Source: DATEDA01 sp035286595 (GTDB taxonomy: Bacteria > Pseudomonadota > Gammaproteobacteria > Burkholderiales > SG8-39). From it: DNA of 17,367 nucleotides. Below the pieces are notes generated by a model. That model was not told the origin of the DNA. It saw only the letters and a program-made list of their open reading frames with translations, and did no database searches. A program made the translations under genes and the position numbers. This document shows positions 1-5,866 of the stretch, one piece after another; position 1 is the stretch's first letter, and the number at the start of each line of letters is the position of its first letter. Location of the stretch: contig DATEDA010000170.1 in NCBI GenBank assembly GCA_035286595.1, positions 1 to 17,367 on the forward strand, read 5' to 3'.

Positions 1-1392
1 GGCGCGCTCGAGCGCCTCGGCTACAACGCCAAGATCCTCCCGACCGCGACCAAGGAGGATCTCCTCACCGGGCGCGAGGTGGCCGACATCGGTCAGTGCT
101 GCCCGACCAGCTTCACCACCGGAAACCTCGCGAACTTCCTCCGCGGCGAGGCGAAGCGCATCGGCCCCGAAGAAGTCGCGAAGAAGTACATCTACGTCAC
201 CGCCGGGTCCTGCGGCGCCTGCCGTTTCGGCCAGTACCACCAGAGCTACGAAATGGCGCTCCGCAACGTCGGGCTCGAACAGTTCCGCATGTTCCTGCTC
301 GCCCAGGACGGGATCGACGAGGGTGCGGCCGCAGGCGACGGCCTGGAGCTCAACACCCGGTTCGTCGCGAGCGCGATCTGGTCGATCATGGCCGCCGACG
401 TGCTGCAGGACCTGGAATACCAGATCCGGCCCTACGAAGTGACGCCCGGCACGACCGAGCGCGTCGTCAAGGAGAGCGTCGAGTATCTCTCGGACGTGTT
501 CCGCCGCTCGCCGATGCCGGACGGGAAGTGGACGGCGCCGCTGTGGTTCCTCACCACCAGCCATTACAACAATGCGTTGCGCGAGGTGCACCGCCGGTTC
601 TCGGGCGTCGAGGTGGATCGCCTCCGGGTGCGGCCGATCGTGAAGATCACCGGCGAGTTCTACCTGCAGACCGTCGAGGGCGAGCCGAACTACAACATCC
701 ATCGCTGGCTCGAGGCCGAGGGCGCCGAGGTCTATCCGGCCGCGACCGCGATCTGGCTCGACTACCTGCTGCGGCTCGCCGGCCAGGAGTTCGAGGATCA
801 CATCGGGATCGACCGTTACGCCCGCCTCAAGCTCGGTGCGATCAAGAGCACCCAAGGGCTCCTGCGCTGGAGCTACGACCGGATGCGCAAGGCGCTCGGC
901 AGCCTCCCGCACGAGATGCCGGACCAGTACGAGCTGCGCGCGCTCGCCGCGCCCTACTATCACAGCCGCCTGAACGGCGGCGAGGGCGACATGCTGATCG
1001 GCAAGGCGATCTGGGCCCATCAGCACAAGAAGGCCCACATGACGTGCGAGCTGTCGCCGTACTCGTGCATGCCGAACACGATGAGCATCGGCGCCATGGC
1101 CGCGGTGCTCGGCAAGCATCCGGACATCCTCTACGCGCCGCTCGAGATCAAGGGCGACGCGGAGGTGCACGCGCTCTCCCGCTGCCAGATGATCCTCACC
1201 GAGGCGAAGCGGCGCGCGCAGCGCGAGTACGAGGAGGTGCTCGAGCGCACCGGCCTCTCGCCCGAGGATGCGATCGGCCTCGTGGAGCGATTCCCCGAGG
1301 TGAAGTCGGCGACCTACCGCGTGCCGCACGGTGACGCGACCGGCGCCGCGGCGAACCTCGTCCTCCATCTCAAGGCGCGGAGCGCGCAATGA
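1..1392 (+). CDS. COG3581-type 2-hydroxyacyl-CoA dehydratase-related protein (5' end outside window)
   Basis: The frame is open from the first base, so the gene begins before the window; the GTG at 79 is internal and not the start. The 463 visible codons resemble the COG3581 family, relatives of the Fe-S subunits of 2-hydroxyacyl-CoA dehydratases and benzoyl-CoA reductases. Conserved cysteines that could hold an Fe-S cluster are visible: a CC pair at 97-102 followed by PTSFTTGN, SCGACRFGQY with cysteines at 211 and 220, and a late pair at 1045 and 1066 in the context TCELSPYSCMPN. In many bacteria this module is fused behind the activator and COG3580 modules in one long protein; here it is a separate gene placed first. 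Its TGA overlaps the next ATG (ATGA), so translation is probably coupled. Family membership is by recalled motifs; the substrate is unknown. Confidence 0.8.
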   Translation, partial: GALERLGYNAKILPTATKEDLLTGREVADIGQCCPTSFTTGNLANFLRGEAKRIGPEEVAKKYIYVTAGSCGACRFGQYHQSYEMALRNVGLEQFRMFLLAQDGIDEGAAAGDGLELNTRFVASAIWSIMAADVLQDLEYQIRPYEVTPGTTERVVKESVEYLSDVFRRSPMPDGKWTAPLWFLTTSHYNNALREVHRRFSGVEVDRLRVRPIVKITGEFYLQTVEGEPNYNIHRWLEAEGAEVYPAATAIWLDYLLRLAGQEFEDHIGIDRYARLKLGAIKSTQGLLRWSYDRMRKALGSLPHEMPDQYELRALAAPYYHSRLNGGEGDMLIGKAIWAHQHKKAHMTCELSPYSCMPNTMSIGAMAAVLGKHPDILYAPLEIKGDAEVHALSRCQMILTEAKRRAQREYEEVLERTGLSPEDAIGLVERFPEVKSATYRVPHGDATGAAANLVLHLKARSAQ

Positions 1393-3644
1393 AAATCGTC
1401 GGGATGGACGTCGGCTCGACGACCGTAAAGGCGATCGCGGTCGAAGATGGCAAGACGCTCTGGCGCGACTATCAGCGGCACAACACCAAGCAGGCCGAGA
1501 AGGTCTTCGAGTTCCTGACGCGGATGGAGTCCGAGTGCGGCGTGTCGCCGCAGCGAGACCGGATCTTCTTCACCGGGTCTGGCGCCGGCTTCCTTACGCC
1601 GCTCGTCGGCGCGAAGTTCATCCAGGAGGTGGTGGCCGTGGCCGCCGCGGTCGAGAAGCTGCACCCGGACGTCCGGTTCGTCTCCGAGATCGGCGGTGAG
1701 GACATGAAGACGGTGTTCTTCACCCCGGCCGGAGACGGGAAGAGCAAGCAGGTGTTCATGCAGTCGGCCTGCAGCGGCGGCACGGGGACGTTCATCGAGA
1801 AGACCGCGCGCAAGCTCTCGATCCCGACCGAGAGCCTCGCCGCCATGGGCTACGCGAACTACAGTCTGCACAAGGTCAGCTCGAAGTGCGGGATCTTCGC
1901 CGAGGCCGACGCGAACACGCTCGTGAAATCGGGCGTGCCGGTGGAGGAGATCATCGCGAGCCTGTACGAGGCGGTGGTGTACCAGAACCTCGCCACGCTG
2001 ACCAAGGGCAACACGCCGCAGCCCGAAGTCCTGCTCCTCGGCGGCCCGAACCTTTTCTTCGAGGGTCTGAAGCAGGCCTGGCGCCATCACCTCAAGAAGC
2101 TCTGGACCGAGCGGAAGATCGCGCTGCCCGGCGGGAAGAGCGCGGACGACCTGATCCTCATCCCGGACGACGCGCTCTACTACGCCTGCTTCGGCTGCGT
2201 GGAGGTCGGCAAGGACGAGCAGCCAGGGGTCGCGATGTACCAGGGGACGGAGAAGCTCCGCTGGTGGATCGACGTCGGCCAGCACGAGCAGAAGGCGAAG
2301 GAAGGCTCGGGGGGTCTGATCGCCGGCGAAGACGACTTCCGCGCGTTCATGGAGAAATACGGTCGGCCGCAAGGCGTGAAGCGCCAGCCGGCCGCGGCGC
2401 CGGCGACCGCGGCGCAGACGGTGTTCGTCGGCTGCGATTTCGGCAGCACCACGGCGAAGGCGGTCGTGCTGTCGCCCGAGCGCGAGCTGCTCTTCGACTG
2501 CTACGCGCAGTCCAAGGGCAACCCGATCGAGGACGCGAAGGCGATCCTGCGGCAGGTCAAGGAGGCCGGGTACGAACAGCTCGGCGGCCTCGCCATCACC
2601 GGCTACGGCAAGGACCTGCTCCTCGACATCGTCGGCGCCGACGTCGGGATCGTCGAGACGGTTGCCCACGCGACGGCGGCCCTCCACTTCTTCCCGGACG
2701 CGGACGTGATCTGCGACGTCGGCGGGTGCGACGTGAAGATCATGCTGCTCCGGCACGGCACCGTCTCCGACTTCCGCCTGAACTCGCAGTGCTCCTCGGG
2801 CAACGGCGCGTTCCTGCAGGGCGTGGCCGAGCGCTACAACACGCCGCTCCATGAGTACGCCGAGAAGGCGTTCCAGGCGCGCTCGATTCCGACGCTCGCA
2901 ATGGGCTGCGGGGTGTTCCTCCAGTCGGACATCGTCAACCAGCAGCGCAAGGGCTGGTCGGCCGAGGAGATCATGGCCGCGCTCGTCGCGGTGCTGCCCC
3001 TGAACGTCTGGGTCTACGCCGGGCAGCTGCAGAACCTCCCGACCGTGGGCAAGAAGTTCGTGCTGCAGGGTGGGACGCACCGCAACCTTGCGGTGGTGAA
3101 GGCGCAGGTGGACTTCGTCACCAAGAAGGTGCCGAACGCCGAGATCGTCGTTCATCCGTACCCGGGCGAAGCGGGCGCGATCGGCGCCGCGCTGTGCGCC
3201 ATCGACTGGGCGCGCAACGGGAAGCAGACGCGGTTCCGGGGCTTCGAAACGATCGCGGCGCTCGAGTACAAGAGCACGACCAACGAGAAGACGACGTGCC
3301 ACTGGTGCCCGGTCAACTGCCGGCGCACGTTCATCGACGTCGTGCTGCCCGGCGCGAAGGGCCGGTCGTGGAGCAAGGTCCCGGTCGCCGAAGGCTGGGA
3401 GCGGGTGATCAGCGGCAACTCGTGCCCGAAGGGGCTGCTCGAGGATGCGAACGAGATGCGCGTGGTGAAGGCGCGGCTCGAGGAGGTCAAGCGTGTACAT
3501 CCCAATATTGCAGAGATGGTCCGGAACGACGCCTTCAAGCGCCCGCGACTCGAGGGCGAAGCTGAGGATCGGGATCCCGAGGGTGCTGAACATGTGGTCG
3601 ACCCACCAGTTCTGGGTGGGGCTGTTCAGCGCGCTGGGAGTTGA
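1389..3644 (+). CDS. Tandem acyl-CoA dehydratase/reductase activator (BadF/BadG/BcrA/BcrD ATPase family)
   Basis: A 751-aa protein with two ASKHA-fold activator halves. Half one opens with the phosphate-binding loop GMDVGSTTVK (residues 5-14) and has cysteines C128 (ACSGGTG) and C167 (SKCGIF). Half two starts near residue 345 with GCDFGSTTAK and has C468 (QCSSGNG) and C507 (GCGVFLQSD). In the HgdC family such paired cysteines bridge a [4Fe-4S] cluster between two subunits; both halves here keep the same 39-residue spacing, so one chain could hold a cluster between its own halves (inference). A further cysteine group, C637-x2-C640-x3-C644 and C679, near the C-terminus may bind another metal. 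The family hydrolyses ATP to deliver low-potential electrons to a partner dehydratase or reductase. The start is ATG with GGAG at 1379-1382. The last ~35 residues, after DAFKR, look unrelated to the family and overlap the next gene. Confidence 0.88.
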   Translation: MKIVGMDVGSTTVKAIAVEDGKTLWRDYQRHNTKQAEKVFEFLTRMESECGVSPQRDRIFFTGSGAGFLTPLVGAKFIQEVVAVAAAVEKLHPDVRFVSEIGGEDMKTVFFTPAGDGKSKQVFMQSACSGGTGTFIEKTARKLSIPTESLAAMGYANYSLHKVSSKCGIFAEADANTLVKSGVPVEEIIASLYEAVVYQNLATLTKGNTPQPEVLLLGGPNLFFEGLKQAWRHHLKKLWTERKIALPGGKSADDLILIPDDALYYACFGCVEVGKDEQPGVAMYQGTEKLRWWIDVGQHEQKAKEGSGGLIAGEDDFRAFMEKYGRPQGVKRQPAAAPATAAQTVFVGCDFGSTTAKAVVLSPERELLFDCYAQSKGNPIEDAKAILRQVKEAGYEQLGGLAITGYGKDLLLDIVGADVGIVETVAHATAALHFFPDADVICDVGGCDVKIMLLRHGTVSDFRLNSQCSSGNGAFLQGVAERYNTPLHEYAEKAFQARSIPTLAMGCGVFLQSDIVNQQRKGWSAEEIMAALVAVLPLNVWVYAGQLQNLPTVGKKFVLQGGTHRNLAVVKAQVDFVTKKVPNAEIVVHPYPGEAGAIGAALCAIDWARNGKQTRFRGFETIAALEYKSTTNEKTTCHWCPVNCRRTFIDVVLPGAKGRSWSKVPVAEGWERVISGNSCPKGLLEDANEMRVVKARLEEVKRVHPNIAEMVRNDAFKRPRLEGEAEDRDPEGAEHVVDPPVLGGAVQRAGS
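3481..3486 (+). promoter_or_regulatory. Shine-Dalgarno AGGAGG inside the activator gene
   Basis: A perfect AGGAGG stands 6 nt before GTG 3493. It lies within the upstream coding sequence and supports independent initiation of the COG3580-type gene rather than only a frameshifted fusion. In this GC-rich strand the same bases also encode Glu-Glu-Val of the activator, so a chance match is possible. Confidence 0.55.
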
Positions 3645-4680
3645 TCCCCAGCGGATCGCGTTCTCCTCCGACTCCTCGGAGGACCAGGCCCGCCAGTTCG
3701 CCAAGGGCCGCGGCACGGTCGACTGCTGCTACCCGGTGAAGTGCATGTCCGGGCACTACGGGGAGCTGCTCGCGCGCGAGAAGCACCGCAAGATCGATGT
3801 CCTCTTCTCGCCGATGATCTACTCGCTGCCGTCCTATCTCCACGGGCACGTCCTCGAGTCGCTCGCCTGCCCGCGCGTGATGGCCGCGCCGGAGAACATC
3901 AAGGCGGGGTTCCTGAAGGAGAACGACGCGTTCGCGGCCCGCGGCATCAAGTACAGCGCGCCGCTCGCCAACCTCGCCGATCCGCCGCTCGTGCCGAAGC
4001 AGCTCTTCCCGGCGCTGAAGGAGTTCCTCCCGGGCCTGACGCTCGAGGAGACGAAGGAAGCGGTCGCCAAGGGCTACGAGACGCTCAACGCCTTCAACAC
4101 CCGCGCGCGACGTCAGGGCCGTCAGATACTCGAGCGGTGCGCAGCCGAGGACCGGCCGTGCCTGCTCGTCGTCGCGCGGCCGTACCACATGGACCCCGGG
4201 ATCGGCCACGAGATCGAGGTGGACCTGCAGGCCTACGGCTACCCGGTGCTGTGGACGCAGTACTTCCCCACCGACCCGGATCTCCTCGAGTGGATGTTCG
4301 GCGCCGAGGTCCGGGAGGGGCTCATCAAGTCGCCGTTCGACATCGCCGACGTGTGGCCCTCCTCGTACAGCGCCAACACCAACGAGATCCTCTGGGGCGC
4401 GAAGGTCGCAGCGCGCATGCCGTGGATCGCGGGCGTGATCCGGCTCGCGAGCTACGAGTGCGGGATGGACCAGCCGACCTACAGCCCGGTACAGCAGATC
4501 GTCGAGCGCTCCGGCACTCTCTTCTTCTCGTTCCAGGAGCTCGACTCGACGAAGCCCGCCGGCTCGGTGAAGATCCGCGTCGAGACGATCGCCCACTACC
4601 TCCAGCGCTACGCCGCGGAAATCATCGAGCGCAAGAAAGCTGCGTCGCCGCCGGGCTGCCCGCTGGTTCGCACGCAGTAG
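3493..4680 (+). CDS. COG3580/DUF2229-type acyl-CoA dehydratase-related protein
   Basis: 395 aa if started at GTG 3493. The family part begins only at residue 24 (LRIGIPRVLNMWSTHQFW); the first 23 residues are an out-of-frame reading of the activator tail and look like filler. Cysteines that may bind a cluster are C78, C79 and C84 (DCCYPVKC) and C323 (YECGMDQP); a RPYHMDPGIGHE motif sits near residue 229. In many bacteria this module is fused to the activator. It is probably an Fe-S partner that receives electrons from the tandem activator, working with the COG3581-type protein at 1-1392. A later start, ATG 3592, would remove the conserved GIPRVLN and is unlikely. Whether the protein is made separately or as a fusion across the 152-nt overlap is open. 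The biochemical substrate is not known. Confidence 0.82.
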   Translation: MYIPILQRWSGTTPSSARDSRAKLRIGIPRVLNMWSTHQFWVGLFSALGVDPQRIAFSSDSSEDQARQFAKGRGTVDCCYPVKCMSGHYGELLAREKHRKIDVLFSPMIYSLPSYLHGHVLESLACPRVMAAPENIKAGFLKENDAFAARGIKYSAPLANLADPPLVPKQLFPALKEFLPGLTLEETKEAVAKGYETLNAFNTRARRQGRQILERCAAEDRPCLLVVARPYHMDPGIGHEIEVDLQAYGYPVLWTQYFPTDPDLLEWMFGAEVREGLIKSPFDIADVWPSSYSANTNEILWGAKVAARMPWIAGVIRLASYECGMDQPTYSPVQQIVERSGTLFFSFQELDSTKPAGSVKIRVETIAHYLQRYAAEIIERKKAASPPGCPLVRTQ

Positions 4681-4757
4681 TCTCCTGTCCGTCGACGATC
4701 GGCAAGTACGGCGACGACTACCACACCCGCAGCCTGATCGACCTGGCCGGCATCTAG
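4680..4757 (+). pseudogene. Possible remnant of a coding tail (unidentified)
   Basis: In the frame one base back from the preceding gene, about 25 codons after its stop read VSCPSTIGKYGDDYHTRSLI and then DLAGI before TAG at 4755-4757. The composition is protein-like (mixed polar, aromatic and aliphatic, GC-rich third positions) and unlike the Arg/Pro/Ala-rich shadow frames elsewhere. It has no start codon or ribosome site of its own. It could be a decayed gene end, or a C-terminal extension of the preceding gene lost by a frameshift. I do not recognise the family. Confidence 0.3.
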
Positions 4758-4784
4758 GCCAACAGCACCCGGCGCAGAGCGGAC

Positions 4785-4810
4785 AAGGGAAGGGTATGGG
4801 CCCTTCCCTT
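4785..4810 (+). terminator. Hairpin after the dehydratase-like operon
   Basis: A perfect 10-bp inverted repeat, AAGGGAAGGG (4785-4794) and CCCTTCCCTT (4801-4810), with a 6-nt loop, lies about 105 nt after the stop at 4680. No clear T-run follows on either strand, so it may be an inefficient terminator or an mRNA 3'-end stabiliser. Confidence 0.5.
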
Positions 4811-4831
4811 CCTGCGTATTGCTAGGTGATG

Positions 4832-4868
4832 GAACCGGGGAAGCCACCCGCCGTTCAGTCCCCGGTTC
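4832..4868. repeat. Inverted repeat, 9-bp arms
   Basis: GAACCGGGG at 4832-4840 pairs with CCCCGGTTC at 4860-4868 across a 19-nt spacer. It is part of a run of hairpins filling the space between the operon end and the end of the convergent gene at 4930. There is no adjacent T-run. Confidence 0.5.
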
Positions 4869-4904
4869 GGCAGCCGCGGCGGGAGTGCCGCATCGGCTGC
4901 CGAA
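4866..4904 (-). terminator. Inverted repeat, 11-bp arms, possible 3' hairpin of the unknown beta-rich gene
   Basis: TTCGGCAGCCG at 4866-4876 pairs perfectly with CGGCTGCCGAA at 4894-4904. It lies about 25 nt past the stop codon of the - strand gene ending at 4930, the right place for a terminator or 3'-end hairpin, although no T-run follows. It shares three bases with the preceding inverted repeat, so the two could be alternative folds. Confidence 0.45.
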
Positions 4905-4929
4905 GCTTCCGGGGCCGATCGGACAACGA

Positions 4930-5364
4930 TTACGGCGTGCGCATCTGGATGAGACCAGTCGACTCCGCATAGCCCGAGACCTCGTTCGCGCCCGGGTTCA
5001 GATGCTGAAGCACCGCCACGAGCTTGTAGACACCCGAGACGATCACGCCTCCGGAGGCCTGGCCCTCGCCGGGCAGCGTATTCGCCGGAATGGCGAGGAC
5101 GTGCGTGTAGCTCGGGGCGCCCGTGACCGGCACCAGCGCCGTGGGACCGATCTGCTGCTCGGGTCCGGGTCCCACGCTCTCGGCGTAGACGCGAATTCTG
5201 AAGCTTCCGCCCAGCGTGGGAATGACGGGCGGCGGAATCTCAAAACGCACACTGACGTTGAACGGCACGCTCGAGTCGAGGACGTAGGTCTCACCGAGCG
5301 TGTTGTCGCGGACTTCCATGCTCATGTCGCTTTCAAAGCCCAAAGGGGCCCATTCGATACTCAT
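4930..5364 (-). CDS. Unknown beta-rich 144-aa protein beside a SARP/BTAD regulator
   Basis: I do not recognise this protein. The start ATG at 5364-5362 is preferred because AAAGGAGAG lies just upstream; a longer reading from 5436 has no such site. There is no signal peptide and no membrane segment. The sequence has alternating hydrophobic stretches (SVRFEIPPP, GSFRIRVYAES, HVLAIPAN, YKLVAVLQHL) rich in Gly, Pro, Ser and Val and with no cysteine, which suggests a beta-sandwich fold (inference). A 24-bp inverted repeat begins 36 nt upstream of the start, and three phased TTAAG elements lie further up, in the region shared with the divergent small gene at 5648. Those shared sequences and the nearby SARP-type gene suggest common control. 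Codon use is less GC-biased than in the flanking housekeeping genes. Confidence 0.7.
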   Translation of the reverse strand: MSIEWAPLGFESDMSMEVRDNTLGETYVLDSSVPFNVSVRFEIPPPVIPTLGGSFRIRVYAESVGPGPEQQIGPTALVPVTGAPSYTHVLAIPANTLPGEGQASGGVIVSGVYKLVAVLQHLNPGANEVSGYAESTGLIQMRTP

Positions 5365-5399
5365 GTTGCTCTCCTTTACCAAAGTTTCCTCGCGGCAAT

Positions 5400-5423
5400 C
5401 GATCGGACCATTCGAACCGATCG
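5400..5423. promoter_or_regulatory. Inverted repeat upstream of the beta-rich gene (candidate operator or leader hairpin)
   Basis: CGATCGG (5400-5406) and CCGATCG (5417-5423) form 7-bp perfect arms around a 10-nt centre. The repeat begins 36 nt upstream of the ATG ending at 5364. It could be a dimeric regulator site or a stem in the mRNA leader; the sequence alone does not decide. Confidence 0.4.
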
Positions 5424-5472
5424 CATCGAGTGACAAGAGGATTCCTGTCAGGAGACTTTTTACGCGGCTGAC

Positions 5473-5523
5473 CTTAAGCCGCGATTGATGCGGGCTTAAG
5501 CTCCGGTGGCTCGCGTGTTAAGG
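5473..5523. promoter_or_regulatory. Three TTAAG direct repeats at exact 22-bp period (candidate SARP-type activator site)
   Basis: TTAAG occurs at 5474-5478, 5496-5500 and 5518-5522. The first two are the palindromic CTTAAG followed by C; the third is GTTAAGG. The 22-bp period is two helical turns, so all copies face the same side of the DNA. One more step gives 5540, exactly the -35 slot for the -10 at 5563 with a 17-bp spacer; that slot reads AATGCC, essentially no match to TTGACA. SARP-family activators are known to bind direct repeats with 11- or 22-bp periods near the -35 region, and a SARP/BTAD-type gene lies 0.35 kb away. That it binds here is inference. Confidence 0.6.
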
Positions 5524-5559
5524 TGAGCCGGGCGCGCGGAATGCCGCTGCGACCTGGCT

Positions 5560-5568
5560 TGATATAAT
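5560..5568 (+). promoter_or_regulatory. Extended -10 promoter TGATATAAT for the small Cys-motif gene
   Basis: TGATATAAT contains a consensus -10 hexamer (5563-5568) with the TGn extension. No -35 hexamer is recognisable at 5540-5545. Transcription would start near 5575 and leave a leader of about 70 nt before GTG 5648. A good -10 with no -35 fits an activator-dependent promoter. Confidence 0.65.
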
Positions 5569-5647
5569 CGACCGACCGCCGCGGGGTCGCAGCGCGTCGG
5601 CACCTCGATCAACCGAGCTCGACCACGGATACGGAGAGGCGACCACA

Positions 5648-5866
5648 GTGGCCATTCACATCATGAACACCGAGGTCCGCGAGGACCTGGGCACGGTCGT
5701 CTACAGCTGCCCGATCTGTCAGCGCTGCGTGGAGGTCGACCGGGCGGAGGGTGTCATGCGGGTGCTCTATCGTGGCGATCAGATGGCGCAGCACCGGGGG
5801 GGCGCATTGGCCGGCATTGAAGCGGAAGTGGAGCAGGATCGGCCGGCGGAGCCGCGGATTCACTAG
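5648..5866 (+). CDS. Unknown 72-aa protein with Cys-x2-Cys-x2-Cys motif
   Basis: The GTG start is chosen because GGAGAGG (5633-5639) lies 8 nt upstream; the in-frame ATG at 5663 has no such site. After a short polar start the protein reads DLGTVVYSCPICQRCVEVD, with cysteines C21, C24 and C27 in a beta-strand-like context, then MRVLYRGDQMAQHRGG and a charged tail. Three closely spaced cysteines could bind zinc or an Fe-S cluster, perhaps as a dimer or with a histidine from the QHRGG segment (inference). A near-consensus promoter and phased repeats precede it. Its stop shares the four bases CTAG with the stop of the convergent SARP-type gene. The promoter, ribosome site and non-random composition support a real gene; the function is unknown. 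Confidence 0.65.
   Translation: MAIHIMNTEVREDLGTVVYSCPICQRCVEVDRAEGVMRVLYRGDQMAQHRGGALAGIEAEVEQDRPAEPRIH

Noticed and set aside
1314..3716. An 800-codon open frame antisense to the activator gene
   Set aside because: Shadow composition (Arg, Leu, Asp and His rich), no domain, and it lies opposite a well supported gene.
4832..4904. A tRNA or tRNA-like attachment site, suggested by GTTC-containing stems
   Set aside because: No cloverleaf can be drawn: no D-arm, no anticodon arm of the right size and no acceptor stem. It is kept only as inverted repeats.
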